From Chlorobiota bacterium (lineage in GTDB: Bacteria > Bacteroidota > Chlorobiia > Chlorobiales > Chlorobiaceae): a stretch of DNA of 64,000 nt. Under the pieces are notes generated by a model. The model searched no databases, was not told the DNA's origin, and saw only the letters and a program-made list of their open reading frames with translations. The stretch is taken from NCBI GenBank assembly GCA_016866305.1, contig VGMX01000004.1, forward strand, positions 62,001 through 126,000. The letters run 5' to 3'. The translations under genes and the position numbers were made by a program. Each line of letters begins with the position of its first letter. Within the stretch, counting starts at the first letter, position 1. Positions 1-7,346 of this stretch are shown piece after piece.

Positions 1-2
1 GC

Positions 3-593
3 AGAGGTGCTGGTTACGGTGCTGCGACCGGCGGCCTGCTCGGCGGAATCATCGGCAGCAGATCGGGAAGCTGGGCAAAAGGCGCGCTCCTTGGCGCGGT
101 AATCGGCGGTGCAGCCGGTGCGCTTATCGGCAACTATATGGATAAACAGGCTGCCGAAATCGACAGAAGTGTAGATGGTGCTACCGTCGAGCGTGTCGGC
201 GAAGGTATCCGGGTTGTGTTCGATTCGGGCATTCTTTTCTCGACAGGCTCATCGACCATCACCTCGACAAGCCGCTACAATCTTGAAAAACTCGCCGGCA
301 TTCTCAAACGGTATGACGACACCAACGTAGTGATCGAGGGCCATACCGACAGCGTTGGCAGTGATTACACCAACCAGACGCTTTCCGAGCGCCGCGCCCA
401 GTCTGTCTCGAACCTGCTTCGTGCCTATGGCGTCGAAGGCAACAGGCTTTCCGCTGTCGGTTATGGCGAAACCAGACCCGTGGCAACGAACGAGACCGAA
501 TCCGGACGTCGCCTGAACCGTCGCGTCGAAGTGCTGATCTACGCGAACAACGAACTGAAGCGTCAGGCCCAGAGCGGCGAACTGAGGATGTAA
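3..593 (+). CDS. OmpA-family outer-membrane protein with glycine-zipper segment (5' end outside window)
   Basis: The reading frame is open from the first bases of the window, so the N-terminus, probably a lipoprotein signal, is missing. The first ~45 visible residues are a Gly/Ala-rich glycine-zipper-like membrane segment (GAATGGLLGG, AVIGGAAGALIG). A C-terminal OmpA-like domain of ~120 residues follows, with the motif GHTDSVG followed by N-x2-LSERRA, whose Asp and Arg bind diaminopimelate in peptidoglycan. Proteins of this build tether the outer membrane to the cell wall. An ATG at 138 lies inside the zipper/OmpA linker and is unlikely to be the start. A strong terminator follows the stop codon. 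Confidence 0.9.
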   Translation, partial: RGAGYGAATGGLLGGIIGSRSGSWAKGALLGAVIGGAAGALIGNYMDKQAAEIDRSVDGATVERVGEGIRVVFDSGILFSTGSSTITSTSRYNLEKLAGILKRYDDTNVVIEGHTDSVGSDYTNQTLSERRAQSVSNLLRAYGVEGNRLSAVGYGETRPVATNETESGRRLNRRVEVLIYANNELKRQAQSGELRM

Positions 594-630
594 TCCTCTC
601 TGCGTTCGCATGTTGAAAAACCAATAAAAA

Positions 631-656
631 ATCCTGGATGCCTCGGCATCCAGGAT
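631..656 (+). terminator. Rho-independent terminator after the OmpA-family gene
   Basis: A 12-bp perfect inverted repeat (ATCCTGGATGCC / GGCATCCAGGAT) with a minimal loop is followed by a run of T. It is also preceded by a run of A, so it could act on both strands. Confidence 0.9.
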
Positions 657-767
657 TTTTTATTGCCTTGATGAAAAACAGGGAATATATTTGTACATTT
701 TCGACTCACCGGATGTACCGGCTCACCCGGTCATCTCAACAGGCTGCTGAAACAACGTTTTTTCATC

Positions 768-1160
768 ATGCTTTTCAACAATCCAGAAGAAGTACTGTCC
801 CAGTGGGTTTCACGGGTGTGCTGCGGAAACCCTGATGACATTGCAGCGCTCTACCATGAACAAGCCGTGCTGATTCCTACCTTTTCTCCCCATACGGTAA
901 CCACCATGGAAGGCATAAAAGGTTATTTCGAGCAGCTTGCCACAAGAGACGGCCTTGGCGTAAGGCTGCATAACAAGGCCCTGAGAAAACAGCCCCTGAG
1001 CGAAAACCTTCATACCCTGAGCGGCATTTACTCCTTTGAATTCGAGGTCGATCAGGTGCTGCTGAGTTTTCCCTCCAGATTCAGCTTCGTAATCGATATC
1101 GCCAGCGAACGCCCCATCGTGCACCACCACTCCTCGCAGGTACCCAGAAACCTGTCATGA
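768..1160 (+). CDS. SnoaL/NTF2-like small protein
   Basis: The 130-residue product has the size and layout of the NTF2/SnoaL superfamily: an N-terminal helix (EEVLSQWVSRVCCGNPDDIAAL), an 'LYHEQAVLIPTFSP' strand-turn, an 'IKGYFEQLA' helix, then beta strands ending with a His-rich tail (IVHHHSSQVP). Family members range from ketosteroid-isomerase-like enzymes to binding or association domains, so the function is unknown. No clear Shine-Dalgarno precedes the ATG, which leaves the start uncertain. It lies between a terminator and the convergent lpxD and appears monocistronic. Confidence 0.7.
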   Translation: MLFNNPEEVLSQWVSRVCCGNPDDIAALYHEQAVLIPTFSPHTVTTMEGIKGYFEQLATRDGLGVRLHNKALRKQPLSENLHTLSGIYSFEFEVDQVLLSFPSRFSFVIDIASERPIVHHHSSQVPRNLS

Positions 1161-1242
1161 ACGGGAAAACTTCCTGAGCGGAAAAACAAACCAACCGCTC
1201 AGGAAGCAAACAGGATCAATGCAGCCGGAATGCGCGCCGTGT

Positions 1243-2295
1243 TCAGCCCTGCCTTATGCGACGAAGCTCGGCTTCAAGCATCTCAAGACGCTCTTTCATC
1301 GAACCGAGACCTCTCACCAGCGCCTCTTGCTTCAACTGATCGCGCATGGGTTGAGCCGGAGTGCCCCGCAATGTAATGCCTGCATCGGAAAATGACTTGG
1401 AAAGACCTGATTTTGCGGCCACCTGGATACGATCGGCAAGTTCGAGATGACCGGCAAACCCTGCTTGTCCGCCGATCATACAGTACCTACCCACCGTCAC
1501 ACTGCCGGAAATCCCGGCCTGGGCTGCAATGACGGTATGATCACCGATCCGGCAGTTGTGGGCGATCTGGACAAGATTGTCGATCTTCACCCCCTTGCCT
1601 ATCACGGTTCTGCCCATGGTGGCACGATCAATGGTGGTGTTGGCGCCGATTTCGCAATCGTCACCGATTTCAACGACACCGAGCTGCGGGATTTTCAGGT
1701 ACGAACCATCCTCCTGCGGAGCGAAACCGAAACCGTCCGAACCAAGAACGCTGCCGGAATGAATGGTGACCCTGCTGCCGATGATTGTCCCTTCGTAACA
1801 GGTCACGCGAGGAAAGACCGTCGTATCGGAACCCACACAAACATCGCGCAGCAGCACCGAATGGGAACCGATCACCGAATGGTCGCCGACAGAACATCCG
1901 TCACCGATAACCGCGTATTCACCGATCGAGACCCCCCTGCCGATCCTCACTCCCTTGCCGATTACGGCTGTCGGAGCGATGCCCGGTTCGGCAATCACTC
2001 TCGGTCCGGCAAATTTCTGCAGCAGCAGCATGAATGCGGTGTAAGGATCGCTCACCCTGATAAACGAGGTGCCTGTACGGTACTCCCCGATACCGACAGA
2101 ACTGCCTACAATAACCAGAGAAGCTTTTGTTGCTTCGAGATACCTGAGATACTTCTCGTTGGAAACGAATGAAACATGCCCTTCCGAGGCTTCTTCGATT
2201 TTTGCTGGTCCGGTAATGACGACGCCGCTCGCACCATACAGTTCAACGTTTCCGAAAAACCGTTCAAGATAATCCCTTATTTCGCTAATCAGCAT
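1243..2295 (-). CDS. lpxD: UDP-3-O-acylglucosamine N-acyltransferase
   Basis: LpxD transfers a 3-hydroxyacyl chain from acyl-ACP to UDP-3-O-acylglucosamine, the third step of lipid A synthesis in the cytoplasm. The 350-residue protein has an N-terminal uridine-binding domain (~1-100) and then a long left-handed beta-helix of hexapeptide repeats (IGKGVRIGRGVSIGEYAVIG and many more). The expected catalytic His lies in the segment QIAHNCRIGDHTVIAAQAG, and a C-terminal helix (~320-350) closes the trimer. Length is normal for the family. It is divergent from prs, with an AT-rich 170-bp gap holding the promoters of both. Confidence 0.95.
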   Translation of the reverse strand: MLISEIRDYLERFFGNVELYGASGVVITGPAKIEEASEGHVSFVSNEKYLRYLEATKASLVIVGSSVGIGEYRTGTSFIRVSDPYTAFMLLLQKFAGPRVIAEPGIAPTAVIGKGVRIGRGVSIGEYAVIGDGCSVGDHSVIGSHSVLLRDVCVGSDTTVFPRVTCYEGTIIGSRVTIHSGSVLGSDGFGFAPQEDGSYLKIPQLGVVEIGDDCEIGANTTIDRATMGRTVIGKGVKIDNLVQIAHNCRIGDHTVIAAQAGISGSVTVGRYCMIGGQAGFAGHLELADRIQVAAKSGLSKSFSDAGITLRGTPAQPMRDQLKQEALVRGLGSMKERLEMLEAELRRIRQG

Positions 2296-2476
2296 ATTTT
2301 ATAAAGAGATAAAAACTCCTTTGAAAGAGGAAAAAATTAATTAACTTTTCTGCCTTTTTCATTATATTTAAAGTTCTGATTGCATTGATTCCGGCAAGGG
2401 AAAAAAGGATCAACCGCCCAGGGGATCAGAAATACTGCCATAATATAACCCGTTTCATCTGAAAATGCAGGACGCA

Positions 2477-3448
2477 ATGGCAAAACCAATCAAAATCTTC
2501 GCAGGTCGCAGCAACCCGGCAATAGCAGAAAAAATTGCGCATTATCTCGGCATGCCGCTCTGCAATGCAAAAGTTGAAAATTTTTCCGACGGGGAGATTT
2601 CCGTCAACTATTTCGAGTCGATCAGAGGTTCGGACATGTTCATCATCCAGTCCACCAATCCTCCGGCAGACAGCCTCATGGAACTGCTGATCATGATCGA
2701 CGCCGCCCGGCGTTCCTCCGCAGCAAGAATTACGGCAGTTATCCCTTACTACGGTTACGCACGACAGGACAGAAAGGACAAGCCGAGAGTCGCCATCACC
2801 GCCAAGCTTGTTGCTAATCTCCTGACCGAAGCCGGTGCAAACCGCATCCTGACCATGGACCTTCACGCCCCACAGATACAGGGCTTTTTTGATATTCCGT
2901 TCGACCATCTCTATTCGAGCGTCGTGCTCATCGACCATATCCGCCACCGGGAGTTCCGCGACAACCTTGTCGTCGCTTCCCCGGACGTGGGCGGCGTCAA
3001 GCTCGCCCGGAAGTTCGCCGAAGAACTCGGCACGGACCTCGTCATTGTTGACAAACGGCGACCGAAAGCAAACGTGGCCGAGGTGATGAACATTATCGGC
3101 GATGTGAACGGAAGAAACGTGCTGCTGGTGGACGACATGATCGACACTGCCGGCACGCTGGTCAATGCAGCCAAAGCCATCAGGGAGGCCGGCGGCCTCA
3201 AGGTCTATGCCGCAGCGACACACCCGATCCTCTCAGGACCGGCCATCGAGCGTCTCAACGCCTCGGTGATTGAAAAGGTCATTGTCACCGACTCGGTCGT
3301 GACCGGCCATGACTACTCTCCGAAAATTGAAACCGTTTCGGTCAGCGGCCTGTTTGGTGAAGCCATCAAACGCATCTACGAAGACGATTCGGTGAGCTGC
3401 CTTTTCGACAGCAAGAATATCAGTCAAAAAATCACGAACAATCATTAA
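2477..3448 (+). CDS. prs: Ribose-phosphate pyrophosphokinase (PRPP synthetase)
   Basis: The enzyme makes PRPP from ribose 5-phosphate and ATP for purine, pyrimidine, His, Trp and NAD synthesis. The typical start PIKIFAGRSNP, the ATP/flexible-loop region YYGYARQDRKDKPR and the PRPP-binding signature VDDMIDTAGT are all present. The ATG at 2477 is preferred over the in-frame ATG at 2465 because AGGA lies a few bases before it and the product (323 residues) then starts like other Prs proteins. rplY follows after 32 bp, so the two are probably cotranscribed. Confidence 0.95.
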   Translation: MAKPIKIFAGRSNPAIAEKIAHYLGMPLCNAKVENFSDGEISVNYFESIRGSDMFIIQSTNPPADSLMELLIMIDAARRSSAARITAVIPYYGYARQDRKDKPRVAITAKLVANLLTEAGANRILTMDLHAPQIQGFFDIPFDHLYSSVVLIDHIRHREFRDNLVVASPDVGGVKLARKFAEELGTDLVIVDKRRPKANVAEVMNIIGDVNGRNVLLVDDMIDTAGTLVNAAKAIREAGGLKVYAAATHPILSGPAIERLNASVIEKVIVTDSVVTGHDYSPKIETVSVSGLFGEAIKRIYEDDSVSCLFDSKNISQKITNNH

Positions 3449-3480
3449 ACTCACAAGCAGAAAAGAGATAAGGGAAGAGC

Positions 3481-4074
3481 ATGGAAACAATTGCATTAGG
3501 GGTAGAACCTCGCCGGATAAGTAAAAACGGAGCCTCAAAACTGCGCAAAAGCGGCATCGTTCCTGCCATTATCTATCATAAAGGTGAAGAAACCGTCGCG
3601 GTGGGCGTCAACGAAATCACCCTGAACAAACTCGTGCATTCAGCTGAATCACACATCATCGACCTGCAGTTTCCTGACGGCAGGACAATGCGCTCCTTCA
3701 TCAAGGATGTCCAGTTCGATCCGGTTACCGACCGCATCATCCACACCGACTTCCAGCTTTTTGCGGCTGATGAAGTCGTCGAAATGGATGTGCCTGTAGC
3801 GGTAAGCGGGCAAGCGACCGGTGTCGAGAAAGGCGGAAAACTGCAGATTCTGCGGCACGCACTGACCATCAAGGGCCAGCCTGCCGACATGCCCGATCAC
3901 ATTACCATCGACGTCACCACTCTTGAGATCGGCCATACCATCCACGTCAAGGAGATCCCGATGAACGCCTATCCGGGCCTCACCCTCATGGATGAACCGG
4001 ATACTCCGGTGGTTGTGGTCATCGCTCCGAGGAAGGAAGCCGAGTCAGGAGCAGAAGCGGCTGCCGAAGCCTGA
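3481..4074 (+). CDS. rplY: 50S ribosomal protein L25/general stress protein Ctc
   Basis: The 197-residue protein is the long (TL5/Ctc) form of L25 that binds 5S rRNA. The N-terminal L25 domain (~1-92) is followed by the C-terminal beta domain (~95-185, including HTIHVKEIPMN) and a short acidic Ala/Glu tail. A GGGAAGAG ribosome-binding site precedes the ATG. The prs-rplY pair is a common arrangement in bacteria. A strong terminator lies 46 bp after the stop. Confidence 0.95.
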   Translation: METIALGVEPRRISKNGASKLRKSGIVPAIIYHKGEETVAVGVNEITLNKLVHSAESHIIDLQFPDGRTMRSFIKDVQFDPVTDRIIHTDFQLFAADEVVEMDVPVAVSGQATGVEKGGKLQILRHALTIKGQPADMPDHITIDVTTLEIGHTIHVKEIPMNAYPGLTLMDEPDTPVVVVIAPRKEAESGAEAAAEA

Positions 4075-4120
4075 TGCCCTGCGGGGTCGGCCCGATGGAA
4101 AAACGATTTCCTGCATATGA

Positions 4121-4152
4121 AAAGCAGCTTTCCGTTTCCGGAAAGCTGCTTT
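4121..4152 (+). terminator. Rho-independent terminator of prs-rplY
   Basis: A 14-bp perfect stem (AAAGCAGCTTTCCG / CGGAAAGCTGCTTT) with a TTTC loop runs into a seven-T tract. Confidence 0.93.
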
Positions 4153-4186
4153 TTTTGTTGCCCTCCCTGTTTTACCCTCGCATGTA

Positions 4187-5689
4187 TTGTTTTTTCCGGT
4201 AATTGAAACAATATTGACAATTGGATTATCAGAACCATTAAACCGATACCGAGCATTGCCGCTTCTCAATTTCATCCCCGGAATGGCTCTTCTCCGCCGG
4301 AAAAGAACCGGACATGGTCTTTTTCTGCTGCTTTCCTTTGTCGCCTACATACTGATCCTTGCCCTGCAATGGGATCTGGTGCTCATCAGTTACCGCTCAC
4401 TTGCCTCCGCAGCGGCACTGCTTTTCCTATCGCCAGGCAAGCTCGGGGAAGTTTTCAGCATGGATATCGTCGAGTTCTGGGTTGCCTCCATTGCGCTGGT
4501 CGCCGTTCCGCTCGTTCTTGTATCTGTTTCAGGACGGTCATCAAGCCAGAAAACCGCTAAAAACCTTCATGCATCAAGCCTTGGAAGCATCAGTCTGCAG
4601 GCCTTCATGCGCAACACCATAGCCCAGGCCGCTTCGGTAATCGTTTTCGTGCTTTACTCCATAGCATTTCTCGCTCCGCTGCTTGCGCCATTCAGCCCCT
4701 ACGACCAGCAGGACTTCCTGGTCACCGCCTACAAGCCGCCTCTGACCCGCCTGCAGGCCCTGGTGCTTGAACAACCGAAAATACAGGCATTACAGGCCGA
4801 ATCAGCAACCGGAATCCAGGACCGACTCTCCGGGTCCCTGATCGGCGATCTCCGGACCCTGAAAACACGCAACGAACCCCATGCGCTGAAATTCATAGAC
4901 AGCTACCGCATCGAAAAAGGCACGGTTTTCTACCGGCAAGGCATACGTGAACGATCCATGCCGAGCACGGAGCTTGCCGACCCTGCGGGAAAGAGTGCAG
5001 CCGTCACCCGAACCTTCGTGCTGGGCACCGACCAGTACGGACGCGACATTCTCAGCCGGGTGATCTACGGCTCCCGTATCTCGCTTTCCATCGGCTTTCT
5101 GGTAGTGCTGATCTCGGTAACACTGGGAACGATCATCGGTATTTCATCCGGCTACTTCGGAGGATGGATCGATGCCGTGCTGATGAGGATTGTCGATGTG
5201 CTGATCGCATTTCCTGCCCTGTTCCTGATCCTCATCATCATCGCGGCATTCGGCAACTCGATCTACCTGATCGTCATCACGCTCTCCTTTACCGGATGGA
5301 TGGGCGTATCACGCATTGTCAGAAGCCAGGTACTCTCGCTCAAGGAGCAGGAGTTCATCCTGGCGGCCAAAGCGCTCGGATTGTCGAACATGCGGATCAT
5401 TTTCCGCCACCTTGCACCAAATACCCTTACGCCGGTCATCATCGCCGCAACCCTCAGGATCGGAAGCATTATCCTCACCGAAGCCGGACTTTCGTTTCTC
5501 GGTCTCGGCGTGCAGCCACCCACGCCAAGCTGGGGCAACATCATCAACGAGGGACGTGACAGCCTCCTGAACCACTGGTGGATATCCACGTTTCCCGGCA
5601 TTGCCATTCTCACCACGGTGGTCTGCTTCAACCTGATCGGCGATGGCGTCCGAGACGCGCTGGATCCGAGAATGCGGGGTCAGTCATGA
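4187..5689 (+). CDS. OppC/DppC-type ABC transporter permease with extra N-terminal membrane domain
   Basis: The C-terminal ~220 residues form a BPD-transporter permease domain of the peptide/nickel class, with the loop that contacts the ATPase (EFILAAKALGLSNMRIIFRH, then LAPN) and the typical ending LSFLGLGVQPPTPSWG. The protein is 500 residues against ~300 for usual OppC. The excess is two extra hydrophobic segments (residues ~40-60 and ~100-120) before the normal first helix (~150) and a ~100-residue presumed periplasmic insert (~175-285). No binding protein, partner permease or ATPase lies beside it, so the substrate is unknown. The stop codon overlaps the NUDIX start (ATGA), so the two are coupled. 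Confidence 0.85.
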   Translation: MFFPVIETILTIGLSEPLNRYRALPLLNFIPGMALLRRKRTGHGLFLLLSFVAYILILALQWDLVLISYRSLASAAALLFLSPGKLGEVFSMDIVEFWVASIALVAVPLVLVSVSGRSSSQKTAKNLHASSLGSISLQAFMRNTIAQAASVIVFVLYSIAFLAPLLAPFSPYDQQDFLVTAYKPPLTRLQALVLEQPKIQALQAESATGIQDRLSGSLIGDLRTLKTRNEPHALKFIDSYRIEKGTVFYRQGIRERSMPSTELADPAGKSAAVTRTFVLGTDQYGRDILSRVIYGSRISLSIGFLVVLISVTLGTIIGISSGYFGGWIDAVLMRIVDVLIAFPALFLILIIIAAFGNSIYLIVITLSFTGWMGVSRIVRSQVLSLKEQEFILAAKALGLSNMRIIFRHLAPNTLTPVIIAATLRIGSIILTEAGLSFLGLGVQPPTPSWGNIINEGRDSLLNHWWISTFPGIAILTTVVCFNLIGDGVRDALDPRMRGQS

Positions 5690-6249
5690 AGAGTGACCAG
5701 CAGGAACCCGGCATATGGTCCACACTCGGCACCGAGTACCTGTACCGCCGTACGTGGCTCACCATGCGCCAGGACAGGGTCCTTCTTCCAAACGGCAGGA
5801 TCATTGACGACTACTACGTCTGGGAATTTCCTCCCTGGATCAATGTGCTGGCAATGACGCGGAGCCGTCAGGCACTCCTGATCCGCCAGTACCGGCATGG
5901 AATCGGAAAGGTGCACTGGGAACTTCCCGCAGGAGTGCATGACAAACCCGGGGAATCCCTGCTTGAGGCAGCTCAGAGGGAACTGCTCGAGGAAACCGGC
6001 TTCGGAGGCGGCACCTGGAAACCCTGGATGGAGCTCTCGGCAAACCCTGCGCTGCAGAACAACCTGACCTGCACCTTTCTTGCAGAAGATGTCCGGCAGT
6101 TGGACAAGCAGCGGCTCGACGCGACCGAAGAGATTTCCGTGCACCTCGTTGGCCTCGACGAACTGGAAAAGATCGTCCTCGGCGGAGAAATGCTCCAGTC
6201 GCTTCACGCCGCACCCATCCTGAAGTACCTCCTGCTTCACCGGAGCTGA
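5686..6249 (+). CDS. NUDIX hydrolase, ADP-ribose pyrophosphatase-like
   Basis: The start was moved to the ATG at 5686, which overlaps the permease stop as ATGA. The 36 extra upstream residues of the open frame are a shadow of the permease. The 187-residue product has the ADP-ribose/nucleoside-diphosphate-sugar hydrolase layout: LLIRQYRHGIG, the segment WELPAG, then a Nudix box at residues 83-106 ending RELLEETGF. The box has one extra residue between the first Gly and Glu (GVHDKPGE) relative to the canonical Gx5E. The box binds the Mg2+ ions for pyrophosphate cleavage. The true substrate is unknown. Confidence 0.88.
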   Translation: MKSDQQEPGIWSTLGTEYLYRRTWLTMRQDRVLLPNGRIIDDYYVWEFPPWINVLAMTRSRQALLIRQYRHGIGKVHWELPAGVHDKPGESLLEAAQRELLEETGFGGGTWKPWMELSANPALQNNLTCTFLAEDVRQLDKQRLDATEEISVHLVGLDELEKIVLGGEMLQSLHAAPILKYLLLHRS

Positions 6250-6269
6250 AAACCAACCCTGCCGGCCCC

Positions 6270-6548
6270 ATGAAAAAAACCGCTCAGCTCGTCCTGCTCG
6301 AAAACACGGTGAAGAAACTCGGCTACACACTGCGTTACGAAAAAGGAAACTTCCTCGGCGGCGAGTGCCGCCTGAGGGAAGACAACGTGGTGGTTGTCAA
6401 CAAGTTCCTGCCGCTCGAAGGCAAGCTCTATACTCTCGCCCAGGTCATCAGCCGCCTGAATCCGGCCGGCCTGTCGCCCGAGATCGCCAGAATCATCGAC
6501 AAGCTGGTCGTCAACAACCTTTTTACCGGCGGAAACGAGAACGGGTAG
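6270..6548 (+). CDS. Small hypothetical protein
   Basis: A 92-residue cytoplasmic protein begins 20 bp after the NUDIX stop and is probably the last intact gene of that transcript. It has a basic N-terminal half (KKLGYTLRYEKGNFLGGECR), a strand DNVVVVNKFLPLEGKLYTLAQVI, and a C-terminal helix EIARIIDKLVVNNLF. Its single Cys and lack of repeats or membrane segments give no functional clue. The codon use and unbroken frame suggest a real gene. Confidence 0.65.
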   Translation: MKKTAQLVLLENTVKKLGYTLRYEKGNFLGGECRLREDNVVVVNKFLPLEGKLYTLAQVISRLNPAGLSPEIARIIDKLVVNNLFTGGNENG

Positions 6549-6558
6549 GCAGGAAAAT

Positions 6559-6885
6559 ATGGCAGCGAGCCTGCCGAGCGAAGCTCCACGAGTTTTCAAT
6601 TCGTATCGAGAATCGACGGGAACACCTTTTTCATAAAGGCATCGGGTTTCGACGAAAACCTTGAAGAGGTCGAAGCCTATGCTGCAAAAATCATCAAGGC
6701 AGCACTCCGGCTCGGGGCTCCCCGTGTGCTTTGCGAAGAAAGTCGCAGGAATCGCAATCGCCTGCAATCCGGCTTTCATTGCCGATGCTCGCTTCTTCGA
6801 AAACATCGTCGTCAGCCGCGGCCTCATCCTCGGCATGTTCACCGACACCGAATCGGCCAGAAGCTGGCTGATGGGAATAAAGTGA
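6559..6885 (+). pseudogene. Decayed gene with several frame breaks (resembles small STAS/SpoIIAA-like proteins)
   Basis: Coding-quality sequence continues across this stretch but hops frames. A start ATG at 6559 (MAAS) is followed in another frame by HEFSIRIE, in a third by DGNTFFIKASGFDENLEEVE through APRVLCEE (ending near 6740), and then in the first frame again by VAGIAIACNPAFIADARFFE to SARSWLMGIK and a stop at 6885. Joined together these read as one ~110-residue protein. The conserved-looking end (VVSRGLILGMFTDTESARSWL) is like small STAS/SpoIIAA-type proteins that end 'RGL...FTD..A..WL'. The jump from LCEE to VAGI also looks like an internal deletion of some tens of residues. Sequencing error cannot be excluded, but at least three breaks make decay more likely. 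Confidence 0.6.
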
Positions 6886-6935
6886 CGGCAGAGAAGCATG
6901 AATTTGATTTCCCTGCAATCACAAGACAAAATTAA

Positions 6936-7334
6936 TCAGCGAATATCCACCGGAGCGCAATCAGCATCTCCTTCATCGCAAGTCATACAGGCATCCTTGC
7001 CTGTACCGCAATCTCCGTCCATCGCGTCACAGTTATCGCAACTGTCTTTCGGCGCATCACAATACGTGCAGACCTGGTCGCCTTCATCACAGGTCACACA
7101 TGGCGTCGGCGGATTGAGCCAGTCCGAAGCGTCACAGCTGTTGCATGTGTCATTGGGAACATCGCAAAGAGTACAAGCATCAGCTCGAGGTGCAGCAAGA
7201 CCGGCCTGCATGCGAAAAGCCTCCAACTGTCCTGCCGAGACATTAAAAGCTCTCCCGTTTATTCTCTCAAGATCAAAAAGAATAACCGATGCATTCTCTG
7301 TCAGGGATTGTAAGTTTGAATTATTTTCGTTCAT
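6936..7334 (-). CDS. Cys-rich CxxCD-repeat peptide, probable RiPP precursor
   Basis: The 132-residue product has two parts. Residues 1-53 contain no Cys and look like a leader (SVILFDLERINGRAFNVSAG then QLEAFRMQAGLAAPRADA). Residues 54-132 hold 14 Cys (54, 57, 64, 67, 79, 82, 89, 92, 99, 102, 109, 116, 119, 126), 12 of them as six CxxC pairs, each followed by Asp (CTLCD, CNSCD, CVTCD, CTYCD, CDNCD, CMTCD). Pairs recur at a ten-residue period, interrupted by longer spacers of 15 and 17. The region has about 18 Asp and two Lys. It starts 12 bp after the stop of the radical SAM gene. Its Shine-Dalgarno (AAGGAT) overlaps that stop, so the genes are translationally coupled. Modification by the neighbour is inferred. 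A metal-binding peptide is an alternative. Confidence 0.75.
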   Translation of the reverse strand: MNENNSNLQSLTENASVILFDLERINGRAFNVSAGQLEAFRMQAGLAAPRADACTLCDVPNDTCNSCDASDWLNPPTPCVTCDEGDQVCTYCDAPKDSCDNCDAMDGDCGTGKDACMTCDEGDADCAPVDIR

Positions 7335-7346
7335 GATTTTATCCTT

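Noticed and set aside
638-835. 65-residue ORF after the OmpA-family gene
   Set aside because: Begins inside the terminator hairpin and overlaps the SnoaL-like gene in another frame.
1447-2172. 241-residue plus-strand ORF opposite lpxD
   Set aside because: Exact antisense of lpxD; repetitive translation only mirrors the hexapeptide repeats, and no ribosome-binding site or family is visible.
6936-7334. CRISPR-like or DNA tandem repeat in the Cys-rich region
   Set aside because: The regular spacing comes from codon repeats of the peptide on the minus strand; units are not identical and there are no unique spacers.
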